A stretch of 64,000 nt of DNA from Nitrospira sp. (GCA_005116835.1 SWDM01000004.1:28749-92748); one strand, 5' to 3'; numbered from the stretch's first letter, positions 34,157 through 43,400 are shown. Program-made: numbers and translations. Notes: generated from the sequence alone by a model not told the origin.

Positions 34157-36949
34157 CTACGCTGTTTTATTATCCAATTCGTTCAGCACGGCCTGCTTCA
34201 CCGCTTCATACACTGAGTCCAATTCATCCATCCTCGTTTGGACTCCCGCCACATTACCCTGGCGGCCCATGAATTCAATATCTTTCAGAATACTGGATAG
34301 GCCCATGGCGCCGATCATGGCGCTCGACGATTTCAAAGCATGGGCCGCATGAAAAAGCGCCGCTGCATCCTGATGAACCATGGCCTGCTGAATGGCGCCT
34401 ATATATGTGGCCGAGCTGTCCAAAAAACTCTTCAGAATTTGCGCAACCGGATCCGGACGGCCCGGACGTCTGAGAGCCCGTATCTGGGCAAGCACTTGGT
34501 CGACGAGCGGCACATCCGGCTGGGCGATAACCGGTATCGGTGTCGCTCTCTGCTCCGTCTGATTGGATGATGGCTGCGCTGGTTCTGCCAGCCCCGCTTT
34601 GGATTGATCTGAAGATAGCCTTGTCCTGTCGTAGGGCCTTCTGATCCACCGCTGGACCATCTCTCCAAGTTCTGCCTGCGTAAAGGGTTTGCTCATGTAG
34701 TCATCCATACCGGCAGCCAAACAGCGTTCGCGATGGTTATCGATTGCATGCGCCGTCAACGCGACAATGGTCATATGCCGGCCAGTACGCTGCTCACCTT
34801 CGCGAATCGCTTTGGTCGCGGAGAAGCCGTCCATTGCCGGCATCTGACAGTCCATCAGTACCAGGTCGAATTGGCTGGATTCCGCCTGCATCACAGCCTC
34901 TTGACCATGCTCGACCGCCATAACTTGGCAACCCAATTGTTCCAACATGCAGACCGCAACCTCTCGATTGACCGGATTGTCCTCTGCCAGCAGAATCCGC
35001 GCCCCTGTTATCCTTGGATCAGGGAGCTGAGGAGGGGCGGTCGGCAAAAGAACTCCCCTCCGCTCCGGAAATCTCTTTCCGGCTTCGCGCGTACTCCCGG
35101 ACACTTTCGCCAAACGGGCGGTACACCAAAACGTCGCCCCTTGCCCAGCTTCACTCTTGACACCGACAGTCCCCTCCATCAGCAGAATCAACTGCTTCAC
35201 GATAGACAATCCTAGGCCGGTCCCACCGAATTTTCTGGCTGTCGACCCATCGGCCTGAGAGAACGGATGAAAGATTTTGGCATGCGCATCAGGCGCAACA
35301 CCGATCCCCGTATCTTGAACCTCGAATCGTACTGTGGCATGTGAAGCCGATCCTTCCTCTATTGTGACAGTGAGGGTGACGCTACCATGCTCGGTAAATT
35401 TCAAGGCATTGCTCACCAGATTCATAAGCACCTGTTGTAACCGAACAGGATCTCCCTGGAGAACAGAGGGGACAGACTCATCCAGCACACAAGTCAGCTC
35501 GATCCCCTTGCCCTCTGCCTGGTCGACAAAGAGATCCACCACTTCCCTGACCGTCTTGTTCAGATCGAATCGGATTCGCTCCAGTTCAACCTTTCCTGCC
35601 TCTACCTTCGAAAGATCCAACACATCGTTGAGGAGCTTCAACAGCGCAGCCCCGGATCGATATACGGTGTCGACAAAGTGTCCCTGTTTGGTCGATAGGG
35701 GCGTCTGCCGCAACAACTCGGTCATCCCGAGAATCCCGTTCATCGGCGTGCGAATTTCATGGCTGATGTGGGCCAAGAATTCGCTTTTGACCTTGCTCGC
35801 CGCTTCGGCAAGATTCTTTGCCTCCTCAAGAGCCTTGAGCGTTTCAGTCCGCATGACAGCTTCCAACTCAAGCTGAGCTCGATACTTGCCTTGCGCCTCT
35901 TCGGCCTGCTTCCGTTCCGTAATGTCACGGATAAAACTGCTCAATACATATCCCCCATCCACCGAAATCGCAGTCATGGACCATTCCACAGGGAACTCGG
36001 CCCCATCCTTTCTCATGGCGGTCAGTTCAACCCGCCGGTTCAAGAGCGAGGTCTCACGCGACTCACGGAATTGCGCAAGTTCTTGACGGTGCGCTTCGCG
36101 ATATCGGGCCGGAATGATGATGGACTCGAGCGGTTCCCCGACGACTTCCTGCTCGGACCAGCCAAAGATCACCTCAGCCTGAATGTTCCATGTGACGATC
36201 GCCCCACCCGCGTCTATCGTGACGACCGCATCGAGCGCCGTATCGATCGTCTTCCGCAGCCGACTCTCGCTGCTTTCAAGATACTGGCTGAGACGCCGGA
36301 TGGTCTTGCCCACGACGAAAATCGTTGCGATGGTGAGCAAGGCCATCGTCAAGATCTGTCGCACAAGCGACTGCCATGCCTCAGCCTGCAGCCTCCCGAG
36401 CGACATTTCGACTCGAATCCATCCGGCGAATTTGGGCGCTCGGTCATACCCATTCTCTGCGGCATTCTCGGTTCCGGTCCGATACAACGGATCTTGATAG
36501 ACCGGCTCGAAGATCACGATGGTATCATCGCTTAAGCCGAACTCCGGTCCGGAGAAGGCAACCCCATTTCTCTTCAAGTCTGCGCTCTTGGTCACTTGAT
36601 CGTCGAGGATCGTGCCGATCAGTGCTGTCACGTCCGATGCCACCACCATGCTATCGGGATCGAGCATCATGATGCGCTTGATGTCATGCTGATTTTTGAT
36701 TTGAATAAAGGCGCTCTGCAACATGAACAGGTTGTCGAACAAAGCCGTGGCGCCGATAGCCGCGTACCCGCTGGCCAATACCTGCCCCTGTTCCTGGGCC
36801 TGTATGCGGACGGCTTGTTGTTCGTTATGAATGAAAAAACCGGTGTACCCTGCTACCACGAGGAGGAGAATGCCGCTGATCGCCAGCGTCATCCGCTGGA
36901 CAGGAGATTGGACAGGTCTGTGCAGCTGCAGATGGTCGTCGTTAGGCAT
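34157..36949 (-). CDS. Hybrid sensor histidine kinase with REC and Hpt domains
   Basis: Predicted 930-aa membrane kinase. TM1 about 20-38, a periplasmic sensor of about 150 aa, TM2 about 195-213, PAS about 230-350, HisKA with HISHEIRTPMNG, HATPase with LMNLVSNALKFTEHG and GTGLGLSIV, receiver with LVLMDCQMPAMDGFSA, and a C-terminal Hpt domain with HAAHALKSSSAMIGA. The layout is of the BarA/TorS type, giving a multistep phosphorelay ending on a separate regulator, most simply the neighbouring GGDEF-EAL protein. Twelve base pairs separate it from the upstream cupredoxin gene, so it probably senses the state of the electron-transfer proteins (inference). Confidence 0.92.
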   Translation of the reverse strand: MPNDDHLQLHRPVQSPVQRMTLAISGILLLVVAGYTGFFIHNEQQAVRIQAQEQGQVLASGYAAIGATALFDNLFMLQSAFIQIKNQHDIKRIMMLDPDSMVVASDVTALIGTILDDQVTKSADLKRNGVAFSGPEFGLSDDTIVIFEPVYQDPLYRTGTENAAENGYDRAPKFAGWIRVEMSLGRLQAEAWQSLVRQILTMALLTIATIFVVGKTIRRLSQYLESSESRLRKTIDTALDAVVTIDAGGAIVTWNIQAEVIFGWSEQEVVGEPLESIIIPARYREAHRQELAQFRESRETSLLNRRVELTAMRKDGAEFPVEWSMTAISVDGGYVLSSFIRDITERKQAEEAQGKYRAQLELEAVMRTETLKALEEAKNLAEAASKVKSEFLAHISHEIRTPMNGILGMTELLRQTPLSTKQGHFVDTVYRSGAALLKLLNDVLDLSKVEAGKVELERIRFDLNKTVREVVDLFVDQAEGKGIELTCVLDESVPSVLQGDPVRLQQVLMNLVSNALKFTEHGSVTLTVTIEEGSASHATVRFEVQDTGIGVAPDAHAKIFHPFSQADGSTARKFGGTGLGLSIVKQLILLMEGTVGVKSEAGQGATFWCTARLAKVSGSTREAGKRFPERRGVLLPTAPPQLPDPRITGARILLAEDNPVNREVAVCMLEQLGCQVMAVEHGQEAVMQAESSQFDLVLMDCQMPAMDGFSATKAIREGEQRTGRHMTIVALTAHAIDNHRERCLAAGMDDYMSKPFTQAELGEMVQRWIRRPYDRTRLSSDQSKAGLAEPAQPSSNQTEQRATPIPVIAQPDVPLVDQVLAQIRALRRPGRPDPVAQILKSFLDSSATYIGAIQQAMVHQDAAALFHAAHALKSSSAMIGAMGLSSILKDIEFMGRQGNVAGVQTRMDELDSVYEAVKQAVLNELDNKTA

Positions 36950-36960
36950 CCACGGCGTCC

Positions 36961-37920
36961 TTATTTGTATTCCAGGTCTAGGACAACCGTGCCCTGAACC
37001 GGAACCTGCACGTCCCTCTGCATCGCACCCAAGGTCTCATGCCACACCGAGATCCTGTGCAATCCCGGAGAAACGCCGCTGATCGTGAATCGACCATCCT
37101 CTGTCGTCTGGTCGAAGTAGGGATCGTCAAACACCAGTCGATATGCCTGCATAAACTTGTGCATATGACATGTGATCATCTGCAGGCCCGCTTTCTTCAG
37201 CTGTTTCTTGACCGGACGCCCTCCCGCCACCATCGCCACATTGAGCACGGTGCTATTGGCGACAGTGATATGGGTATTGTGCATTACCGGGTCGTCGTTG
37301 ACCGTTCCCATTTCATTCCCCACCTGCGCTGCCGAGACATGGGGATGGAACCGGCATTGTCTGTTTCGAACGACAATAGAAGCCGCGGCAGGTCTTTCTG
37401 CTGGGACATCGCCCTCGCCCAACTCTACATGCACGACGGCATTCCGAAGTCCACGTGTGGTTGTGTCGACCGAAAGCGGGGTCATTGATATGGTCGTTCC
37501 GCACACCTCCTGGTCCCGATCGACTTCGCTCAGAGTGGGAGAAGGAACCGGCCCTCGATATAGAACACGTCCGACTATCACTGGGCCTACCGGTTCGGAT
37601 AATGCCTGCCCCGTTGGCGGAGCTTCGCTGCCAGGCTGCGGCGCCGCTGGGGCAGGAGACACTGGTTCAAGCTCCGCTACAGGGGGAACCACCTCCTGTG
37701 CCCGACGAAATTTTGCAGGCAAAACCGGTGCAAGCCCTTGCAATCCCTGAGAGACGGCCGCCCTGCGGCCAACTTCATTTGGATCGGCGTCAGACTGCGA
37801 TGCGGCAAGGAGCATCGGCCAACCGGCCAGTCCGATCATCAGAACGGACACACCGACAGAGAGTAGGCGGACGAACGCCTGTGAACACATTGCAGAGCGA
37901 TTACTCTTCATCTTCAGCAT
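36961..37920 (-). CDS. Secreted cupredoxin-like protein (long paralog)
   Basis: Predicted 319-aa protein. Signal peptide about 15-42, then a Pro/Ala-rich linker (about 75-110), then a domain with likely type 1 copper ligands: H214 (DPVMHNTH), C251, H254 and M257 (CHMHKFM). The C-x2-H-x2-M loop is like that of amicyanin. The domain ends with FTISGVSPGLHRISVWHE, a carboxypeptidase-regulatory-like beta element. About half of the protein is closely related to the 258-aa neighbour, from which it differs by the linker. A periplasmic electron carrier is the likely role. Its start overlaps the stop of that neighbour by one base (TAATG). Confidence 0.75.
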   Translation of the reverse strand: MLKMKSNRSAMCSQAFVRLLSVGVSVLMIGLAGWPMLLAASQSDADPNEVGRRAAVSQGLQGLAPVLPAKFRRAQEVVPPVAELEPVSPAPAAPQPGSEAPPTGQALSEPVGPVIVGRVLYRGPVPSPTLSEVDRDQEVCGTTISMTPLSVDTTTRGLRNAVVHVELGEGDVPAERPAAASIVVRNRQCRFHPHVSAAQVGNEMGTVNDDPVMHNTHITVANSTVLNVAMVAGGRPVKKQLKKAGLQMITCHMHKFMQAYRLVFDDPYFDQTTEDGRFTISGVSPGLHRISVWHETLGAMQRDVQVPVQGTVVLDLEYK

Positions 37921-38696
37921 TATTTATATTCCAGATCTACGACGACTGTGCCCCGCGCCGGAACCTGCACCTCCTTTTCCACGACACCTAAGATCTCATG
38001 CCACACGCTGATCCTATGGGTGCCAGGAGAGACACCAGAGATGGAGAACTGGCCGGTTTCCGTCGTCTGGTCAAAATACGGATCATCAAACACCACCCGA
38101 TACGCTTGCATAAACTTGTGGACGTTACATTTCACCAGGTGCAGGCCCAATTTCTTCAGCCGTTTCTTAATCGGGTTCCCTCCCGCCACCATCGCCACAT
38201 TGAGCGCCGTGCTATTCTCGACAATAATATTGGTATTGTGCATCACCGGATCGTCGTTAAAAATCTGCACTTCATCCCCCATCTGCGCTGCAGCGACATG
38301 GGGTTGGAACCGGCAATCTTTGTTTCGCACGACGGCTGGACTTTGAAATACTATTCTGGCTGACACCTCACCGGCAGCCAAATCCACATGGACCACGGCA
38401 TTCCGTAGTCCATGGGTGCCTGCATCGACTGAGAGCGAGGCCGTCGATATGGTGACGCCGCACACGTCCGTATCCCGATTGACCGCTAACTGGGTGGGAG
38501 CGGGCACCGGCCCTCGATACAGGATGCGTCCGACAATTACCGGCCCTGTCGATTCACTACTCGATTGCGGCGCAGCAAGAAGCGGCGACCAATCGGCCAA
38601 TCCCGCCACCACAAAGAACATAACGACCACCAGGATGCGGCCGAGAGCCTGCGCAGAAATCCTGTGATAGCCAGTCATAACTCTCCTACCCATCAC
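37920..38696 (-). CDS. Secreted cupredoxin-like protein (short paralog)
   Basis: Predicted 258-aa protein. N-terminal hydrophobic segment (ILVVVMFFVVAGLA) then the conserved domain from GPVIVGRILYRGPVP. Candidate copper ligands are H153 (DPVMHNTN), C190, H193 and M196 (CNVHKFM). Shares the FSISGVSPGTHRISVWHE end with the neighbour, so the two arose by tandem duplication. Starts inside the stop of the diheme cytochrome gene (ATGA-type 4-bp overlap), so the genes are translated together. Confidence 0.75.
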   Translation of the reverse strand: MMGRRVMTGYHRISAQALGRILVVVMFFVVAGLADWSPLLAAPQSSSESTGPVIVGRILYRGPVPAPTQLAVNRDTDVCGVTISTASLSVDAGTHGLRNAVVHVDLAAGEVSARIVFQSPAVVRNKDCRFQPHVAAAQMGDEVQIFNDDPVMHNTNIIVENSTALNVAMVAGGNPIKKRLKKLGLHLVKCNVHKFMQAYRVVFDDPYFDQTTETGQFSISGVSPGTHRISVWHEILGVVEKEVQVPARGTVVVDLEYK

Positions 38697-39463
38697 TGTC
38701 TTTCCTGTGATAGTGAAAGAATGTAGTACACAAGATCCCAGACGTCCTTGTCATTACCCCCAATGGTATCGGCATAGGACGGCATGGGTGTGCCGTCCAA
38801 CCCAGTCATGATGCCGCGGTAGATTGCCTGAGCAGAAGACCCGCCCTTGAAAGACGCCCGTTCGGTTAAGTCGCCGGGAGAGATCGTGTGCCCATATGTA
38901 TCCTTCAAGTTGCCGTCAAGCGCTTCCTTTCCATCTCCATAGCCGTTATCCCCGTGACAGTTCTGACATCCGTACTTGATATACACCGTGCGCCCGTTAT
39001 CGATTCCGGCAGCTGAAGGAGGGCCTGGAGGATTGGGCAACAGCAAGGCTATGGACACTGGGCCCTTGAACCCTTGGTTGAACGATTTGATATAGGCAAT
39101 GACCTGCCACCGCTCTTCTTCACTCAACCCGCTGTACGGTGGCATATGGCCGGAAATGCCTTGCGTCACCGTACGGAACAGGTCTTGATCGATCGGCAGC
39201 TCACCGGATGGCGTACTGCGGAACTTGTAACTTCCTCCGCGAAAATCTCGCGGACGTGGTCCTTCATAGCGGCTAAGAAACCATCCGGCCGGTCCATCGC
39301 CCCTTCCATCCACGCCATGACAGAGGAGACATGCATGCTCATAGATCTGTTTTCCCTTTTCCCTGGTCGCCTGGTTATCTTCAGGCTTTACGGCATGGAC
39401 AAATGACGCGCCGCTGAGCATCAGAAGGCTAGCGCCGATAGCGACAAGTGCATGGATTCTCAT
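38693..39463 (-). CDS. Periplasmic diheme cytochrome c
   Basis: Predicted 256-aa protein. Signal peptide 1-24 (RIHALVAIGASLLMLSGASF). Two class I cytochrome c domains: heme 1 CLLCH at C45-C48-H49 with likely distal Met in GHMPPYSGL (M107), heme 2 CQNCH at C166-C169-H170 with distal Met in GTPMPSYAD. Similar in plan to c4-type or Cyc1-type carriers that pass electrons across the periplasm. GGGGGAG lies 3 bp before the ATG. It follows the cytochrome-porin gene by 12 bp and overlaps the cupredoxin gene. Confidence 0.88.
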   Translation of the reverse strand: MRIHALVAIGASLLMLSGASFVHAVKPEDNQATREKGKQIYEHACLLCHGVDGRGDGPAGWFLSRYEGPRPRDFRGGSYKFRSTPSGELPIDQDLFRTVTQGISGHMPPYSGLSEEERWQVIAYIKSFNQGFKGPVSIALLLPNPPGPPSAAGIDNGRTVYIKYGCQNCHGDNGYGDGKEALDGNLKDTYGHTISPGDLTERASFKGGSSAQAIYRGIMTGLDGTPMPSYADTIGGNDKDVWDLVYYILSLSQERQ

Positions 39464-39475
39464 AGACTCCCCCAC

Positions 39476-40852
39476 TCAGAAAACCACATCGATCCCGGAG
39501 AAGAAGGCATGGCGAAGATTTCTCGCCGCGGTCTCTCCACCTTCCGATTGCCTAAGATTGAAATCGCCTCTGGCAAAAATCGCCAGATTGGCGCGGAGAA
39601 AATGTTTCGCTTGCAGGCCGATAAACGAGGCAGACGTTCGCTGATCCAGCATCCCGCCTGCATCCAAGTTGTCGTACCGAAAGGAGACTAGCGTCTGGTT
39701 CGTCACATAGGTATCGGCGCCAATCGTCAAACCGGTTGCGGTAGAATCGAACAGACCAGCCACGCCCATCGGCGTCTTGTTGATCTTATCTACGGAATAG
39801 GCAGCGTAGACATCGACCATCATGTAAGTCGCCCGCGCCGACAACCCATAGCGATTCCAATTCACGTCCTCTTCGGTCTGCACTTTGGCATTGCTGTTGC
39901 CTTGGTAGATAAACCCCGACAGACTGGCGGAGAAAAAATTCGACTTCGCATAATCGAAACGAACCATGCCATAGACATCCTTCCCCTTATTCGAGTCGCT
40001 CAAATGCTCGTGAGACCCATTCAGCACTCCGACTTGATACAGGAACCAATCTCCGAAGGGGCGCCCATGAATATCGACGCCGGTTTCGGCCCCTGAGTTA
40101 AAGAGTGACGCGGCGAAGGGGGACAGAGCGTTGCCAGACCTGTCATAGAGGCCGTAGAATTTTGTCGCGAAGGCGCTGGGCGCTAGGCCCACTCGGTTAA
40201 ATGCACAGGGAGCAAACGCCGTACAATTACCCCTCTGGCTTTCCCCAATCTCCCCAAGCTGTTGGCGCACCGTGGCATAGGACGAGAAGGTGTTGGGGTC
40301 GAACTTTCCGACTCGCAGATGCGCAAGGTCACGATACCCGAGGTTGTTAAAGGTCACGAATCCTCGCTCCACCTCTGCGCCACCCTCTGCGACGTCATGG
40401 CCCAACTCGACAAAAAATCCAACGTTTTTCGCCACGGTCCCGCCGGCGAACACCACGAAATTATTGGGAAACGAAAACTCGGTCTTATTTTCGACCGTCC
40501 CGGCATCGGCGCCTGGAGGGTTCTGCTGCTTAAATCTCCAACTGTTTGTCACATTGCCGATCAAGCGGAACCCGAGATAATGATTCACGTCGTCCAGGTT
40601 TAGGTCGCTCAATTTTTTCTTGCCGGTACTGCCACCGTCTTCTGTGCCAGGCAATTGATATCCGTTTTCGAGAAATCGTTGGCCGAACGCGTTCAAGATC
40701 GGGGGCGCCGTGTGGCAGTCCATACAATTGGTATTGTATTTACGGGCAAAGGCAGGAATGGCCTGTGCTTCTTCGGGTGCCAGAAGAGGCGTCAGTAGTG
40801 CTCCACCGAGTATGCTCAGTGCGACGACGAGGAAAGACGTACGAGTAAACAT
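39476..40852 (-). CDS. Cyc2-like outer-membrane monoheme cytochrome-porin fusion
   Basis: Predicted 458-aa protein. Signal peptide 1-31, then AIPAFARKYNTNCMDCH with heme motif C43-x-x-C46-H47 and ILNAFGQRFLENGY. The rest (about 80-458) is rich in alternating polar/aromatic beta-strands and ends in phenylalanine (GIDVVF), as expected of an outer-membrane barrel. N-terminal PAFAR..C..CH...LNAFG..F...GY followed by a porin is the plan of Cyc2, the iron-oxidising outer-membrane cytochrome. First gene of the cluster. Homologues without demonstrated function also exist, so Fe(II) oxidation is a hypothesis. Confidence 0.75.
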   Translation of the reverse strand: MFTRTSFLVVALSILGGALLTPLLAPEEAQAIPAFARKYNTNCMDCHTAPPILNAFGQRFLENGYQLPGTEDGGSTGKKKLSDLNLDDVNHYLGFRLIGNVTNSWRFKQQNPPGADAGTVENKTEFSFPNNFVVFAGGTVAKNVGFFVELGHDVAEGGAEVERGFVTFNNLGYRDLAHLRVGKFDPNTFSSYATVRQQLGEIGESQRGNCTAFAPCAFNRVGLAPSAFATKFYGLYDRSGNALSPFAASLFNSGAETGVDIHGRPFGDWFLYQVGVLNGSHEHLSDSNKGKDVYGMVRFDYAKSNFFSASLSGFIYQGNSNAKVQTEEDVNWNRYGLSARATYMMVDVYAAYSVDKINKTPMGVAGLFDSTATGLTIGADTYVTNQTLVSFRYDNLDAGGMLDQRTSASFIGLQAKHFLRANLAIFARGDFNLRQSEGGETAARNLRHAFFSGIDVVF

Positions 40853-41019
40853 AGGACTGACCGCAGCAACCGATGGTATGACAGCTTGACCGACCTCAGT
40901 GCGCTGACGACTGTTATCCGCACAGCGCTCACGTCACCATGACGGTAACAGATAGTTCGGTTCTGGCAATGAATTTCAGTATTTATGCGCCGGAGAGAGG
41001 AGGATTATTCTTGCAGGCG

Positions 41020-41385
41020 TTAAGAAGCTCCGCCAAACTCAGCAGACTGTTTGTCTCTAAGGTAGGGCTCCATTTCGAGCTGCTTCACGAATTTCTGAAG
41101 GTGAGCCCATTCCGTCGGAACAATCACTTCAAACTCAAGGCCGAATTGCCGCTCTCGGCGCCACCGGACAATCGCTGCCTGAATCAGAATTGGGGGTTCA
41201 TGCTCAATGGCCTGAATCTGAACCTCCAGAGTGGCTCCAGGCTGAACCTCGATGGGACTTTCGATGCGACAACCCCTGATGGAGAGATCGACAACCCTGC
41301 CCTCTCCGCCAACCCTGCCGGTGGAAGAAAAAGAACTACGAAATTTGACTGGAAACCGGATGTTCTCTCGTTGTTCCATCGTCAT
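41020..41385 (-). CDS. PilZ domain protein
   Basis: Predicted 121-aa protein. The c-di-GMP-binding motifs RENIR (RxxxR) near residue 6 and DLSIRG (D/NxSxxG) near 48 are intact, so it is likely a c-di-GMP receptor. Beta-barrel core then a C-terminal helix. It lies in the same direction as, and about 170 bp upstream of, the cytochrome-porin cluster that ends in a GGDEF-EAL protein. AGGTATGACG-type spacing before the ATG is unremarkable. Confidence 0.88.
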   Translation of the reverse strand: MTMEQRENIRFPVKFRSSFSSTGRVGGEGRVVDLSIRGCRIESPIEVQPGATLEVQIQAIEHEPPILIQAAIVRWRRERQFGLEFEVIVPTEWAHLQKFVKQLEMEPYLRDKQSAEFGGAS

Positions 41386-41406
41386 ACCTGGCAGAATGGC
41401 AGTCTA

Positions 41407-42858
41407 TTACCCCTTTATATTCCCTATCGGGCGCAGTTCCGCCACCTTTTTTGTAATTCCTGCGCGATCGACCGACTCCACCACTTCGGAGATGTCCTTG
41501 TAGGCCAGGCCTGCCTCTTCCGCGAGGCCCGACATCGAGACAGCTTTGACCAGGATACCGCGCTGTTTCATCTGCTGTTGCAGCTCCGCCCCGCGAACCG
41601 TTCTCTTTGCTTGCGCGCGGGACATCGTTCGCCCGGCCCCGTGCATCGTCGATCCAAACGTGTCACTCACCGCACGGTCTGTTCCCACCAACAAGTATGA
41701 GCCTGTCTCCATCGAACCGCCACAGATGACCGGCTGGCCTGTCTGCCTGAACGGTTCCGGCAATTCCGCGCTCCCAGGCCCAAACGCCCTGGTCGCGCCT
41801 TTACGATGGACAAGCAAGTCCCCTTCCGGATACCGTTCAACCTTGGCAATGTTATGCGCCACGTCGTACACCAACTCCATCCCCAATGTTTCGGCGGATT
41901 GGCCAAAGACCGTTTCGAACGCCTCGCGAATTTGATGCGTGATAACTTGGCGATTCGCAAACGCCGTATTTGCGGCGCAGTTCATGGCGGAAAAATACTC
42001 TTGCCCTTCGGGGGATCGAAACGGCGCACAGGCCAACTGTTGATCCTTCACGCTGATTCCATAGCGGCGCATGGATTTCTCAAACACCTTGAGATAATCG
42101 CTCGCCACCTGATGCCCGAACCCACGTGAGCCACAATGCACCATCACCACGATCTGTTCGTTGCCGGTGATACCGAATGCCGCAGCCGTGGCCGGGTCGA
42201 ATATCCGGTCGTTCGAGACCACCTGAACTTCGAGATAATGATTGCCCGATCCCAACGTTCCCAACTGATTGATGCCACGTTTAACCGCGTGATCGGTCAC
42301 GCTCGCCGGATCGGCTCCCTCAATGCAGCCGCCTTCTTCCATGCGGATGAGATCCCGATGCCACCCGTATCCTCGCTCCACACACCACTTGGCTCCATCG
42401 GTCATCACTCGGCCAAATTCCTCTCCAGAGAGTCGAACGAATCCGCTCGCACCGACACCGGCAGGCACTTTCCGAAAGAGTTCAGTCATCAATCGTTCCA
42501 GACGTGGCTGCACATCCTCCAGCGTTAAATCGGTCCGAATCAGCCGCATGCCGCAGTTGATGTCATATCCCACGCCGCCAGGTGAAATGACGCCGTCCCG
42601 GACGTCGAACGCCGCGACCCCTCCGATTGGAAATCCATAACCCCAATGTCCATCAGGCATACAAAGCGCATACCGGCTGATGCCTGGGAGACAAGCGACA
42701 TTGGTCACCTGATCGAAAACCCCTGAGTCCATCGCCTGGAGGATCTCCTGGGTGGCATAAATTCGAGCCGGCACCAGCATACCGGGCTTTTCAGAGATGG
42801 GAATTTCCCAAATCTCGTCCGTAATCCGATTGACCGTCATGTCGGTGTTGAGCTTCAT
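41407..42858 (-). CDS. rtcB: RNA-splicing ligase RtcB
   Basis: Predicted 483-aa GTP- and Mn-dependent RNA ligase that joins 2',3'-cyclic phosphate (or 3'-phosphate) and 5'-OH ends. Active-site elements: MPDGHWGYGFPIGG, GVGYDINCGM (metal Cys), MVHCGSRGFGHQ, and MHGAGRTMSRAQAKR with the guanylylated histidine. Full length for the family. Its accessory factor archease is encoded just upstream in the same direction, separated by a repeat block of about 110 bp. Confidence 0.97.
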   Translation of the reverse strand: MKLNTDMTVNRITDEIWEIPISEKPGMLVPARIYATQEILQAMDSGVFDQVTNVACLPGISRYALCMPDGHWGYGFPIGGVAAFDVRDGVISPGGVGYDINCGMRLIRTDLTLEDVQPRLERLMTELFRKVPAGVGASGFVRLSGEEFGRVMTDGAKWCVERGYGWHRDLIRMEEGGCIEGADPASVTDHAVKRGINQLGTLGSGNHYLEVQVVSNDRIFDPATAAAFGITGNEQIVVMVHCGSRGFGHQVASDYLKVFEKSMRRYGISVKDQQLACAPFRSPEGQEYFSAMNCAANTAFANRQVITHQIREAFETVFGQSAETLGMELVYDVAHNIAKVERYPEGDLLVHRKGATRAFGPGSAELPEPFRQTGQPVICGGSMETGSYLLVGTDRAVSDTFGSTMHGAGRTMSRAQAKRTVRGAELQQQMKQRGILVKAVSMSGLAEEAGLAYKDISEVVESVDRAGITKKVAELRPIGNIKG

Positions 42859-42865
42859 GTCAGGG

Positions 42866-42953
42866 ATGGTCTGTCTGGTTCATTTGGTCTATTTAGTTTT
42901 TTTGGTTTCTCTCATCTGTCTGGTCTCTGACGCAGCACTCAGCACTCAGCACT
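42866..42953. repeat. One-arm 9-bp-period repeat plus 7-bp CAGCACT repeat
   Basis: 42866-42925 is a single arm of the 9-bp-period family (GGTCTGTCT, GGTTCATTT, GGTCTATTT). It is followed by 7-bp-period CAGCACTCAGCACTCAGCAC (42935-42954). Two repeat families abut here between archease and rtcB. Confidence 0.65.
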
Positions 42954-42965
42954 TTTCAGAATCCC

Positions 42966-43400
42966 TCACACATCGAGAACCACCCGTACGCTCCAGCGGC
43001 TGCCAGTCTGCTTGAGTTCGTAGAGATGTTTCGTGACACCTTTTACATCGGCATGGAGTTCTTGTGTCTGATAGTCCACTGGCGCACCGATTAGACGCGC
43101 GTGCAACAGCCAAACCTCCCCTTCCTGCCTCAGGGTAAGCGGCGCCTCTCGGAACACCACCCCCGCTGCATCCTTCCAATACACCAATTCCGACAGCCAA
43201 TCGAACAACAAAGCCGACTGGTCCGTGTCGCTCCGCTCAATCGCGCGCTCCCAGCCATCCGACACCGTGGAAGGGTTGGCCATACTTTCAAGCAGCGCCT
43301 GGGTTGCACCGCGAAAGACCTCCTCAACCGACTCCCCTTCAGCTTCGAAGGCAATATCGGCCAGCGCGATTTCTTCGAGAAATTGAAAGGACCAGGCCAT
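42966..43400 (-). CDS. Archease
   Basis: Predicted 144-aa archease, the cofactor that lets RtcB ligate with multiple turnovers and use other nucleotides. FLEEIALADIAFEAEGES is the N-terminal strand with a metal-binding Asp, ESLLFDWLSELVYW-like LLFDWLSELVYW is the family core, and ADVKGVTKHLYELKQ, then VRVVLDV, is the C-terminal metal site. Length typical. Adjacent to rtcB, the usual partner. Confidence 0.9.
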   Translation of the reverse strand: MAWSFQFLEEIALADIAFEAEGESVEEVFRGATQALLESMANPSTVSDGWERAIERSDTDQSALLFDWLSELVYWKDAAGVVFREAPLTLRQEGEVWLLHARLIGAPVDYQTQELHADVKGVTKHLYELKQTGSRWSVRVVLDV

